Part shown: positions 1 through 7,447 of the stretch, one piece after another
Numbering within the stretch: the first letter of the stretch is position 1
Layout: each line of letters begins with the position of its first letter
Assembly (NCBI GenBank): GCA_035640715.1
Contig: DASQVO010000502.1
Coordinates: forward strand, 1 to 17,002
DNA from: DASQVO01 sp035640715
GTDB lineage: Bacteria > Actinomycetota > Actinomycetes > Streptosporangiales > Streptosporangiaceae
DNA: 17,002 bases
Reading direction: 5' to 3'
Position numbers and translations under genes: made by a program
The notes under the pieces: generated by a model
The model's database searches: none
Told to the model about the DNA's origin: nothing
The model's input: only the letters and a program-made list of their open reading frames with translations

Positions 1-1
1 A

Positions 2-193
2 GATCAGCTTCAAGCCCACAAGCCGAAGATCATCGCACGCCAGCCTGGACCAGAACTGTCCGCACGCACCGTTCAGATGACCGAGCTGACGGCGTCCCGC
101 AAGGCATCTGCCCAGGTGACGCAGTTTTCGGCACTCACAACTAAGAAGCGACGGATCGTTAATCGCATGACTGTCACCTGGCCCGAGGCGTAG
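2..193 (+). CDS. C-terminal end of an unidentified ORF (partial at left edge)
   Basis: This frame is open from the window edge for 63 codons and stops at TAG 191-193. The peptide is lysine/arginine and threonine rich near its end (a TTKKRR stretch) and shows no motif I recognise. A second frame is also open over most of this stretch, so coding status is not secure. It lies on the same strand as the HEPN-like gene that follows, separated by about 50 bases, and could be the upstream member of the same transcript. No function is proposed. Confidence 0.3.
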   Translation, partial: DQLQAHKPKIIARQPGPELSARTVQMTELTASRKASAQVTQFSALTTKKRRIVNRMTVTWPEA

Positions 194-241
194 TGTTTTC
201 CCGCTACTATTTCGGTTTCATTGAGTCATAGGACTGGTGTC

Positions 242-1612
242 GTGGACATCCGACCGCTGTCTGAGCTACAGAAGCCCGATGAACGCACCTTGCGGTTCAA
301 TCCCTATGGGCTCGGGGGCAGGATGCGGCCTGAGGATTCCGCGGAGTTCCAGCAGCAGGTAGTCGCGTGCCACGAGCTTGTCCCAGCAGCGGCCGATAGT
401 ACCCGGCAAAGTTTTGAGCAGCTCAAGACGATCTACGTCTACGGCGTGCTGTGCTACGACATCTTCACTGTGGTACACGACCACGCCTTGCTGGTCTTCG
501 AACAAGCCCTCCGGGACCGGTTCATCGACTTCCACCACGGCAAGGTCACCTTCGTGAATCCCCAGACCAATGAGGAGAAGGAGGTTACGGCAGACAGATA
601 CGAGCAGGTTTACAAGTTCGTCGATCGGCACCGGAAATGGCAGCTTCGCGTCGGGCAAGGACAGGAGACTATCGAGTTCAATGGCATGCTGGGCGGCCTA
701 CGAGAGTGGGCAAGGAGGGCTGGGCTTCTGCGCGGGCAGCGCAACCGGGGGATAGAGAGAGCAATTTCGAGTCTCCGGGATCTCGTTGCGCACCGGACCG
801 CATATCACCTCACCACTCCAGTCGATGCCGCGACCACTATCGGTGACCTCGCGGAGATCATCAACCACCTCTGGGGCGCGCCCACACCCGGCGGCAGGCT
901 GTACCCAGCACCGATACCTCGCACGGTCATCGCGCTCATGTGGAACCGCGAAGGCACTGGAGTCCGGTCCGCAGTCGTGGCTGACCTACCCGACGACCTC
1001 TCGACGGGCGAGGGCACCGCCGAGCTGGAAACCGCGGAACAAGACCAAGACGACTGGACCTATGTCCTAGTACGAGGTGTTGCCCACGACTGGGACTTGC
1101 TGCATTGGTTCGATGCCAGGTACGAAACGGCAACTATGCCGTCGGAATGGCTGTGGGGACCTGGCACTGCGCACGAGGCGCTCGCATGGCTCCGGCAAAC
1201 CCGGCCCGAAGGCGACGAGGTAGACATTCTGGATCGTCTCTTCCTCATCCGGTTTCATAACGGCCTGCTCTACCTGCCCCGGAACCTGGAGATCGCAGCA
1301 GGCGTTGCTGACGATGAGAAGCCCGGAGTCTGGTACCTCATCCGGGCCGACTCGCCCCTGCCCGCGTTCAATCACCTACGTCAGCTTCTGGCAGGTGGAT
1401 TCGCATGTAACCCGGACGGGCGATGCAAGCAGTGCCCGGTCGAGACGATCGGTACGGGTTCCTGGCAGGAGGTCATGGATATGCTGACCAACTCAGGCTT
1501 GAAGATGAGTAAGCGTGAGGTTCCGGACGTGCGCGTGCCATCCATCATGGGCGGAATTCGTTGTAACAGAATTCTTAACGGCAGTTGGGACATACCGGAT
1601 CAGTGCAGATAG
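242..1612 (+). CDS. Hypothetical protein with a HEPN-like N-terminal half
   Basis: The protein is 456 aa from GTG 242, preceded by AGGA at 230-233 with an 8-base spacer; a TTG at 221 would add 7 residues but has no ribosome binding site. About residues 55-220 look all-helical: a YVYGVLCYDIFTVVHDHALLVFEQAL stretch is split by a basic loop, then LRDLVAH gives an R-x4-H motif (R179, H184). In HEPN-domain proteins this motif is the RNase active site or a conserved structural feature. The C-terminal half has no known domain but carries a cysteine cluster (C-x6-C-x2-C) near residue 397. The family is not identified; HEPN is inferred from motif and helical context only. Its base composition is less GC-rich than the downstream operon, in keeping with acquired DNA. 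A small gene follows after 41 bases. Confidence 0.6.
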   Translation: MDIRPLSELQKPDERTLRFNPYGLGGRMRPEDSAEFQQQVVACHELVPAAADSTRQSFEQLKTIYVYGVLCYDIFTVVHDHALLVFEQALRDRFIDFHHGKVTFVNPQTNEEKEVTADRYEQVYKFVDRHRKWQLRVGQGQETIEFNGMLGGLREWARRAGLLRGQRNRGIERAISSLRDLVAHRTAYHLTTPVDAATTIGDLAEIINHLWGAPTPGGRLYPAPIPRTVIALMWNREGTGVRSAVVADLPDDLSTGEGTAELETAEQDQDDWTYVLVRGVAHDWDLLHWFDARYETATMPSEWLWGPGTAHEALAWLRQTRPEGDEVDILDRLFLIRFHNGLLYLPRNLEIAAGVADDEKPGVWYLIRADSPLPAFNHLRQLLAGGFACNPDGRCKQCPVETIGTGSWQEVMDMLTNSGLKMSKREVPDVRVPSIMGGIRCNRILNGSWDIPDQCR

Positions 1613-1653
1613 CGCGTTCACAGCCTTGAAGAGACGATCACCAGGAGGTGTTC

Positions 1654-1899
1654 ATGGACCAGTCGTGGAGAGATCCCTCGGCAGCCTGGTGGGCAAAAGC
1701 TCGGCGAGCCGACAAACACATCCAGGACCTGGGTTCAATGGTTCTTGAGTTTGAGCGATCGCACCCCTACGAGGTGCAACAGGAGGACACCGAACTACCT
1801 GGCGAGATCGTATACCGTTTTCGCCTCCTTAGGGCCGTACCGGCCGATATGCTGACTGTAGTAGGGGATGCACTCCATAACATTGCGGGTGCCGATTAA
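1654..1899 (+). pseudogene. Small conserved hypothetical gene, 3' end removed by an insertion sequence
   Basis: A strong AGGAGG (1643-1648) precedes ATG 1654. The peptide ends in LRAVPADMLTVVGDALHN, which resembles a widespread family of hypothetical proteins whose motif normally continues as GDALHNLRSALD and onward for roughly 100 more residues. Here the homology stops at HN, and the last codons and TAA (1897-1899) come from the terminal inverted repeat of the IS that starts at about 1884. The remaining 3' part is not found on the far side of the IS. The gene is therefore truncated and probably non-functional. It follows the HEPN-like gene on the same strand and may have been its operon partner. 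The family assignment is from recalled motif similarity. Confidence 0.6.
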
Positions 1900-1906
1900 T
1901 CATCCG
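1884..1906. repeat. Left terminal inverted repeat of the 1.24-kb IS
   Basis: The repeat begins TGCGGGTGCCGATTAATC and pairs with the complement of 3101-3123, with scattered mismatches towards the inside. It supplies the stop codon of the truncated gene at 1654-1899. Confidence 0.75.
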
Positions 1907-1912
1907 GCCTGC

Positions 1913-3004
1913 TCAGGCGGCATGTTGGTACTCGTGCAGGGTTCCGCCGAGTCGGTCTCGTCGGCGGACCTCCAGGTGCCTGATCTGCGCTGGCACGTTG
2001 ATTGGTTCGGGTAGTGGGCGAAGCGGCGCGGCTTGCTTCAGCGTTCGATGCGGTCGATGCCAGTTGTAGAAGGACTCAAACTCGCGAAGCGCATGCAGAA
2101 GGTGGCTCTGGTTCCAGATCAAGGTGCGATCCAGCAGCTCGCGCCGGCAGGTCTGTATCCAGCGCTCCATGAGGGAGTTCATTCGCGGTATCTGGATGCC
2201 CGTGGTGACGACTTTCAGTCCGGCGTCGGCCAGCGCCACGTCGAAGGCGGCGGTGAATTTGGAGTCACGGTCGCGGATCAGGAATTTGGCCCTGCTGCTC
2301 GCGTCCTCCAGGTCCATGAGGAGATTGCGTCCGAGCTGCACGATCCACTCCGCTGTCGGGTGTGCGGTGGCGCCCAGGATCCGGATGCGCCGGGTGAAGT
2401 GCTCAATGACGGCGAAGACGTACAAGCGCGCCCCAGTCAGGGTACGGGTTTCGAAGAGATCGCAGGCGAGCAGCGCCTCGGCCTGGCCGCGCAGGAAGTC
2501 AGCCCAGGTCGTGCTCTGGCGTTCGGGTGCGGGTGGGATGCCGTGCTGGCGGAGGATCTCCCAGACGGTGGAGGCGGCGACCTTGATGCCGAGCGCCGCG
2601 AGCTCGCCGTGGATTCTGCGATACCCCCACGAGCTGTTCTCGCGGGCCAGGCATAGCACCAGGGCGCGAATCGAGCGGACGGTGGGCGGGCGCCCGCGAC
2701 GCTTTGGCACGCAGGTCGCGGCGTGGCGGCGTTTGAGTAGGTTGCGGTGCCAGCGCAAGATCGTGTCCGGGTGTACCAGCAGCAGGAGGTGCCGCAGCTT
2801 GTCCATCGGGAGGTGGTGGAGCAGGCCGGCGAGGACAGCGCGGTCGGTGTCGGTGAACGTGGGCTTGCCGATCTGGCGCTGCAGGACCAGCAGTTGGTGT
2901 CGCAGCGCCAGGATCTCGATGTCTTTATCTCGGTCACTCATCGGCAGCAGGCGCAGGAGAGCGAAGGTGTTGGTCGCGGCGAGATAGGCCAGGCGCAGCA
3001 GCAC
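1913..3004 (-). CDS. IS3/IS481-like DDE transposase (integrase core)
   Basis: This 363-aa protein starts at GTG 3004; ATG 2941 (MSDRDKD) is an alternative. The N-terminal part holds the leucine-rich ALRHQLLVLQRQ segment and a helix-turn-helix region. Next come KRRGRPP and the ENSSWGYRRIHGEL motif typical of IS3/IS481 transposases. The rve-type catalytic core follows with D in LLACDLFE, D in FLIRDRDSKF and E in LMERWIQTCRREL. The C-terminal FYNWHRPHRTL motif is also characteristic. The frame is intact with no frameshift, so the element may be active. It is a single-ORF transposase, unlike classical two-frame IS3 elements. The upstream end overlaps the promoter region just inside the right inverted repeat. 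Confidence 0.9.
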   Translation of the reverse strand: MLLRLAYLAATNTFALLRLLPMSDRDKDIEILALRHQLLVLQRQIGKPTFTDTDRAVLAGLLHHLPMDKLRHLLLLVHPDTILRWHRNLLKRRHAATCVPKRRGRPPTVRSIRALVLCLARENSSWGYRRIHGELAALGIKVAASTVWEILRQHGIPPAPERQSTTWADFLRGQAEALLACDLFETRTLTGARLYVFAVIEHFTRRIRILGATAHPTAEWIVQLGRNLLMDLEDASSRAKFLIRDRDSKFTAAFDVALADAGLKVVTTGIQIPRMNSLMERWIQTCRRELLDRTLIWNQSHLLHALREFESFYNWHRPHRTLKQAAPLRPLPEPINVPAQIRHLEVRRRDRLGGTLHEYQHAA

Positions 3005-3100
3005 GACAGATCATGATGCCGTCGATACCCGGAGCAGGCGAGGACTCTGACGCGATCAGCGGGCACGGCCGGAGATTGGCGATCAAGGCCGCGACCTGCG

Positions 3101-3123
3101 CGGACGATTTATCGGCACCCGCA
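3101..3123. repeat. Right terminal inverted repeat of the 1.24-kb IS
   Basis: The bases CGGACGATTTATCGGCACCC at 3101-3120 followed by GCA are the inverted partner of 1884-1906. The base after 3123 continues in the coding frame of a different, truncated IS copy. Confidence 0.75.
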
Positions 3124-3237
3124 GAGTTGGTGGCGTAGGGCAAGGATCCCGGCGTCCTTCTCACGGTCGGTCATCGGCAATAGCCGCAACGCGGCGAAGG
3201 CGTGGGCGACGGCGAGGTAGGCGAAGCGGACCAGCAC
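3124..3237 (-). pseudogene. First 38 codons of a second IS3/IS481-like transposase
   Basis: Reading on the minus strand from GTG 3237, the 38 codons contain RFAYLAVAHAF, LRLLPMTDREKD and end in ILALRHQL. They align with RLAYLAATNTF, LRLLPMSDRDKD and ILALRHQL of the intact neighbouring transposase. The frame then runs straight into the inverted repeat of the complete IS at 3123. The differences show it is a diverged relative, not a duplicate of the intact copy. Confidence 0.75.
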
Positions 3238-3316
3238 GAGACGCGATCATGCCGAACGGTGAACGGCACGCGCCGATGGCTGTTGACCTGCGCGGATGCA
3301 TTTATCGGCACGCACA
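3124..3316 (-). mobile_element. Remnant of a second IS of the same family
   Basis: This stretch parallels the start-proximal end of the neighbouring complete IS: the same transposase N-terminus, the same upstream spacing, and a terminal repeat (about 3291-3316) containing TTTATCGGCACGCACA in place of TTTATCGGCACCCGCA. Everything beyond codon 38 of its transposase is absent, replaced by the complete IS. Confidence 0.75.
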
Positions 3317-3378
3317 GGCCCTTTGCGAATGGTGGCTGAGTCCAGATCAGCATCCGGACAGACACCGGGCACGAGGGG

Positions 3379-4017
3379 CTACGAGGCAACTGGACGGCGG
3401 ACTCCGTCGAGGATGCTGCGGGCGAGTTCGTCGACGAATCGTCTGCCGTTCGCGGTGGAGAACGGTTCGCGGCTGGGGGCGCTCATGGTGTGGTTAAGGA
3501 GACCGCCGAGCAGGGCGTCAAGGATGACGGCGGTGGAGGCGGTCGTCGGGATCTCGCCGCGCTGCTTTGCCCGTCGGACGATGCGATGCGCTCGGCTCAC
3601 CTGGGTGCCGGTGTGCAACCACAGGAGTTCGCCAAGCTCTGGATTCAGCCTGGATTCGAGGTTCATGCGCATGCTCAGCAGGCCGTGAGGACCATCTAGC
3701 CACTGGGCATAGCTGCGGGCGAACTCACGCAGATCGGTGTCGATGCTGCCATGGTCGTGATCGCCTTCGGGGAAGGTGTAGCCGAGGGCCTCCACGACAT
3801 CCAGGAGGAGTTCTTCGCGGCTGGAGTAGCGCAGGTACAGGCTACTCTTGCCGACTCCCGCAGCCTTGGCGATGCTGTCAAAGGTGAACCCGCGCCAGCC
3901 CGCCGCGGTGAAGATTTCCATGCCGGCCTGGCGGATGCGCTCATAGATGCGGGTGTCACGCTTGCGCCCTGCCGGCTTCCTGACTGGTGAGGGCGGGGTT
4001 TCTGCCGGGGTCGCCAT
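3379..4017 (-). CDS. TetR/AcrR family transcriptional regulator
   Basis: The protein is 212 aa. After a basic, proline-rich leader, residues about 25-75 form the TetR DNA-binding domain; the helix-turn-helix is SIAKAAGVGKSSLYLRY at about 48-64 followed by SSREELLLDVV. The C-terminal ligand domain is divergent, as usual in the family, with an SRLNPELGELLW helix and a final LDALLGGLLNHTM segment. It starts at ATG 4017 with only a weak ribosome binding site. It lies 62 bases downstream of the MFS transporter on the same strand, so it is probably read with it. By context it is the likely regulator of the transporter and of the divergent CoA-ester operon, responding to a substrate or CoA-linked intermediate; this is inference. 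Confidence 0.9.
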   Translation of the reverse strand: MATPAETPPSPVRKPAGRKRDTRIYERIRQAGMEIFTAAGWRGFTFDSIAKAAGVGKSSLYLRYSSREELLLDVVEALGYTFPEGDHDHGSIDTDLREFARSYAQWLDGPHGLLSMRMNLESRLNPELGELLWLHTGTQVSRAHRIVRRAKQRGEIPTTASTAVILDALLGGLLNHTMSAPSREPFSTANGRRFVDELARSILDGVRRPVAS

Positions 4018-4079
4018 AGCGATGATGTTACCGTTGCGGTGCGCCAGTCAGGCCGGCACACCGCGTTCGGCCTGCGGGT

Positions 4080-5573
4080 TTACGGCTGCCGCCGGGCCCC
4101 GGGCATGATGCAGGCGAAGAGAGCCCCGACGCCCGCCAGAATGGCGCCGAGGATCCACGTGTGCTGGTAGCCGGAGAAGGCGGGCAGGGCTACCGGCCCG
4201 AGCATGACGAACTTCGCCGTCAGCAGCGACGTCAAGATGGCGGTGACAACCCCCCCGCCGATGTTGCCGTATGTTCCGCCGAGCCCGGCCGCGGTTCCGG
4301 CTTCCTCCGGCCGTACCGAGCGGATGATCACGATGTAGGCGGTGGCGAGCGTCATGCCGTATCCGGCTCCGAATAGCGCCATGACGAGGACGACCTGCAG
4401 TCCGGTGCTGTGGAAGTTAAGCAGCAGGATCATCGCCAGCATCTCCACCGTGAGGCTGGCGATGGTGAAGAGCTTGGGTGAGACGCGGTGGGTGAGGTGC
4501 CCGCTAAGGTGGGCGATGCCGGCGATCAGCAGGGCGAACGGGACCATGTACATGCCGGAGCGCAGGACCGATGCCCCGAGGCCGTATCCGGCTGCGCCGG
4601 GTGTCTGCAGGAACGACGGGATAGTGGCGTTGACGATGCTCACGGTGCCCGCTGTGACCAGGTAGATCAGGCCGCCGGAGATGACAGCGGGCCGGGTGAG
4701 CACCCTCAGCTGGATCAGCGGGTCCTGAGTGCGCTGCTCGACGACAACCCACAGGACAAGCAGGACAACCGCCGCCACAAACAGTCCGATCACCCGGCCG
4801 GAGCCCCAGCCCCAGGACTCTCCCTGGGTGATTGGCAAGAGCAGGGCGACCAGTCCGCCCGCGAGCAGTACAGCCCCGGGCGCGTCAATGCGGCGGACCT
4901 GGCGCCGCTGAGTGGCCGGGATGACCATCAGGGCGAGCACGGCGGCAACGGCGGCGAGCACGGCGACGACCCAGAAGACGGCCCGCCAGTCGGCGTGGAT
5001 GATGTCCTCGACCACGCCGCCGAGCACGAACCCGGTCCCGGCGGCCAGGCCCTCGATGGCGGCGATGGCGCCGAGGGCGCGCAGCAGGGCCTTATCGGTG
5101 AGGCGTTCACGGACGATGGCGACACTCAGGGCGATGGCGGCCAAGCCGAAGGAGGCGACGACCCGGCCGGCGATCAGGACCCCAATGTTGGGGGCGACTG
5201 CGCCGATGACCGAGCCGATGGCGAGGCAGCTCATTGACACTACCATCAGGCGCCGCTGGCCGAGGATGGAGCCAAGGGCCGGGAACAGCCCGGTGCCCAC
5301 GCCACCGACGACCGAGGTCACGATAGCGATCCAGTTCAGGGTGGACCGGGACGCGCCAAGCGACGTACCGATCTGGTTGAGCAGGGTGAAGATCATCAGA
5401 ACCGACACTGTGGCCAGCAGCAGACACAGGCCGAGGACCGGCACCAGCATCCGGCTCCTGGTTCCCGTCGGCGGCGCCGCAGTCTCGGCAGGGGGCGGGA
5501 GCAGTTCGGTTTCCGCCGCCGACACTGAAGGCACCAGGTCGGGGATCGGCATGTCGTCGGACGGATGTGGCAT
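4080..5573 (-). CDS. MFS transporter, DHA2-like (14-TM drug:H+ antiporter type)
   Basis: The start is placed at ATG 5573 (MPHPSDDMPIP), preceded by GAGG (5581-5584) with a 7-base spacer; an upstream in-frame start at 5606 lacks such support. The product is 497 aa. A roughly 40-residue acidic, proline-rich cytoplasmic leader precedes about 14 hydrophobic segments. The GSILGQRRLMVVS loop between TM2 and TM3 is the MFS motif A position, and the RVVASFGLAAIALSVAIVRERL segment fits motif B/C territory. Length and layout match the DHA2 family, whose members usually export drugs or metabolites with protons. Beside a catabolic operon it could move the substrate or protect against it. It is followed by the TetR gene and divergent from the thiolase-like operon. 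Confidence 0.9.
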   Translation of the reverse strand: MPHPSDDMPIPDLVPSVSAAETELLPPPAETAAPPTGTRSRMLVPVLGLCLLLATVSVLMIFTLLNQIGTSLGASRSTLNWIAIVTSVVGGVGTGLFPALGSILGQRRLMVVSMSCLAIGSVIGAVAPNIGVLIAGRVVASFGLAAIALSVAIVRERLTDKALLRALGAIAAIEGLAAGTGFVLGGVVEDIIHADWRAVFWVVAVLAAVAAVLALMVIPATQRRQVRRIDAPGAVLLAGGLVALLLPITQGESWGWGSGRVIGLFVAAVVLLVLWVVVEQRTQDPLIQLRVLTRPAVISGGLIYLVTAGTVSIVNATIPSFLQTPGAAGYGLGASVLRSGMYMVPFALLIAGIAHLSGHLTHRVSPKLFTIASLTVEMLAMILLLNFHSTGLQVVLVMALFGAGYGMTLATAYIVIIRSVRPEEAGTAAGLGGTYGNIGGGVVTAILTSLLTAKFVMLGPVALPAFSGYQHTWILGAILAGVGALFACIMPGARRQP

Positions 5574-5845
5574 GTCCGTACCTCGCTTCGTTGCGCCACC
5601 GGCCACGAGGCAGATCGGGGCCGTTGACCGCCGATCCTAAATCCGACGTAATCCGTCCGCAACAGGTACGAGCCGTTGATTTTGGAGACCTTGCTGCCCT
5701 GTTACCTGCAGCTATGAGATTGAAGAAGGTGAGTGCGAAGAATTGCGGACGATTTCAGTCTGTATTAAGCTCACGGTACTTACCTGCCGTTGACGACCCC
5801 CAGGCAACCTTCCTACGTGCCGTCACTGCCACCTGGAGCCGCCCG
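5574..5845. promoter_or_regulatory. Divergent promoter/operator region between transporter and catabolic operon
   Basis: The 272 bases separate two divergent translation starts and must hold both promoters. Two dyads are visible: CGTCCGCAA (5654-5662) and its exact complement TTGCGGACG (5743-5751), about 80 bases apart; and an imperfect dyad ACGGTA...TGCCGT at 5773-5790. ACGGTA also occurs just upstream of the TetR gene start. Either could be a TetR operator. No convincing -35/-10 pair could be fixed by eye. Confidence 0.4.
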
Positions 5846-7024
5846 ATGTCACCCGCTTTCCTTCCGAACCGCAGCCCAGCGATCTGCGGGCTGGGCATAA
5901 CCGAGATGGGGCGGGTGTACGGGCGGACCAGCGCCCAGTTCGCGGCTGACGCTGTCCGCTTGGCGGTCGCAGACGCTGGCCTGGACCTGGCCGACGTCGA
6001 CGGGCTGCTGACCTCGTCCGGGGTTTCCGGCGGGGTTGGGCTGAGCCTGCAGCGCGACCTGGAGCTGACCGACCTGCGGCTGCTGTCGGAGATGCAGGCG
6101 TACGGGTCGACCGCGGGCGGGATGGTTCAGGTCGCCGCGATGGCGGTGATGGCCGGCATGGCGGACGTGGTTGCCTGCGTCTGGGCGGACGCCCCGCTGC
6201 GGGAAGGCGGCAGCGCTGGGGAGTCCTACCGCGGGGCGGGCCGGGCACAGCCCGGCTGGCGCGGGCTCCTGTCTGCTAGCGGCGTCACCGGCGCCAACCC
6301 TATGTACGCGCTGGCAGCCCGTCGGCACATGAACACTTACGGCACCACAAGTGAGCAGTTCGGCCACATCGCCGTCGCCCAGCGGCAGTGGGCAGCGCTC
6401 AACCCCCGTGCGCAGCTACGGGACCCGATAACCCTCGATGATTACTTCAACTCGCGGTGGATCGCCGAGCCGTTCCGGCTCTTCGACTGCTGCCTTGTGT
6501 CCAACGGCGGGATTGCGGTCATCGTCACCTCAGCCGACCGCGCCGCCTCCCTTGCACAACCGCCGGTCCATTTGTTGGGCTGGGCGCAAAGCCACCCGGG
6601 CCACTCCCTCGCCCGGTTCGACGACTTTGGCTTGGTCTCCGGGGCGGCGAAGTCCGGGCCTGCCGCGCTCGCGATGGCGGGCGTCAAGCTGGGCGAAATC
6701 GACGTGGTGGAGCTGTATGACTGCTACACCTACACCGTCTTGATCACGCTGGAGGACTACGGGTTCTGCGCCAAGGGTGAAGGTGGCCCGTTCGTCGCTA
6801 GCGGCGTCCTCGGCCCCGAGGGCAAGCTCAAGCTCAACACTGGCGGCGGCCAGCTGTCGTCGTACTACATGTGGGGCATGACCCCCTTGTCGGAGGGCAT
6901 CATCCAGGCCCGCGGGCAAGGCGGCGAGCGCCAGGCCGAGCATCACGAGCTGGTGCTCGTCAGCGGCAACGGCGGCATGCTCGACCACCACTCCACCCTG
7001 GTCCTGTCCCCCGAACGGCGCTAG
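5846..7024 (+). CDS. Thiolase-like protein (lipid-transfer/Ltp2-type, probable CoA-ester aldolase)
   Basis: The start is ATG 5846, with GGAG at 5834-5837 and an 8-base spacer; the frame is open further upstream but there the sequence is promoter-like. The product is 392 aa, thiolase-sized. It begins with ICGLGITEMGRVYGRT, typical of the nonspecific lipid-transfer/SCP-x thiolase branch. The position of the nucleophilic cysteine reads AYGSTAGG (residues 85-92), with no cysteine, and the usual C-terminal GHP histidine motif is replaced by GGGQLSSYYMWG (333-344). These substitutions are those of Ltp2-like proteins, which act with a DUF35 partner as retro-aldolases in steroid side-chain degradation. 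A DUF35 gene follows 10 bases downstream, supporting a two-subunit enzyme. The substrate is unknown. Confidence 0.85.
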   Translation: MSPAFLPNRSPAICGLGITEMGRVYGRTSAQFAADAVRLAVADAGLDLADVDGLLTSSGVSGGVGLSLQRDLELTDLRLLSEMQAYGSTAGGMVQVAAMAVMAGMADVVACVWADAPLREGGSAGESYRGAGRAQPGWRGLLSASGVTGANPMYALAARRHMNTYGTTSEQFGHIAVAQRQWAALNPRAQLRDPITLDDYFNSRWIAEPFRLFDCCLVSNGGIAVIVTSADRAASLAQPPVHLLGWAQSHPGHSLARFDDFGLVSGAAKSGPAALAMAGVKLGEIDVVELYDCYTYTVLITLEDYGFCAKGEGGPFVASGVLGPEGKLKLNTGGGQLSSYYMWGMTPLSEGIIQARGQGGERQAEHHELVLVSGNGGMLDHHSTLVLSPERR

Positions 7025-7034
7025 GAGAACTGTC

Positions 7035-7445
7035 ATGACCGTCGGCAAAGCAGCCCGCGACGACACCACCAGCGAATTCTTCGACGGCACCGCCCGCGGC
7101 GAGTTCCTCATCCGGCACTGCACCGCGTGCGGCCAGTACTCCGCCCCCCAGGCCGATCAGTGCCATGCCTGCGGGTCCACGCAGCTGTCGTGGGTGCCGG
7201 CGTCCGGCGACGCCACCATAATCAGCTGGACCATCACTCACGGCCGATCGGTGCCTGACCGCCCGGACAGCGTGACCGTGCTGGCCGTGGCCCAGCTCGC
7301 CGAGGGGCCCTGGTGGTGGTCGCAGATCGAGGGTGTCCAGAACCCGGCCGACCTCAGCCCGGGGATTCCACTGCGGATCACCTTTGAACGCCCTGACGGG
7401 TCGGAAGCCATCCCCGTGTTCCAGCTCGCCGCCAAGGAGATGTGA
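7035..7445 (+). CDS. DUF35 OB-fold/Zn-ribbon protein, partner of the thiolase-like protein
   Basis: The product is 136 aa. An N-terminal FFDGTARGEFLIRHC segment leads into a rubredoxin-like zinc ribbon with C29-x2-C32 and C43-x2-C46, then an OB-fold (about residues 50-130) containing the ISWTITHG strand. This is the full DUF35 architecture. Such proteins bind thiolase-like enzymes, as ChsH2's DUF35 domain binds Ltp2 and as BbsA pairs with BbsB, and help hold acyl-CoA. AGGAG at 7023-7027 lies 7 bases upstream of ATG 7035, just after the thiolase-like stop. It ends four bases before the CoA-transferase start codon. Complex formation with the upstream gene product is inferred from family behaviour and adjacency. 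Confidence 0.9.
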   Translation: MTVGKAARDDTTSEFFDGTARGEFLIRHCTACGQYSAPQADQCHACGSTQLSWVPASGDATIISWTITHGRSVPDRPDSVTVLAVAQLAEGPWWWSQIEGVQNPADLSPGIPLRITFERPDGSEAIPVFQLAAKEM

Positions 7446-7447
7446 CG

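Larger units (their letters stand above)
1884..3123 (-). mobile_element. Complete IS element of IS3/IS481-like type (about 1.24 kb)
   Basis: Imperfect terminal inverted repeats bound the element: TGCGGGTGCCGATTAATC begins at 1884, and the complement of 3106-3123 reads TGCGGGTGCCGATAAATC. Between them lies one full-length minus-strand transposase. I see no target-site duplication: the left flank is ATAACAT and the right flank GAGTTGG. The left end interrupts the small gene at 1654. The right end interrupts a relative of the same IS family. Flanks of different origin and no duplication point to recombination or deletion after insertion, not one clean transposition. Confidence 0.8.

Noticed and set aside
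4488..5237. A 249-codon plus-strand frame opposite the MFS gene
   Set aside because: It is highly acidic, low-complexity sequence mirroring the hydrophobic codons of the transporter; it is an antisense shadow.
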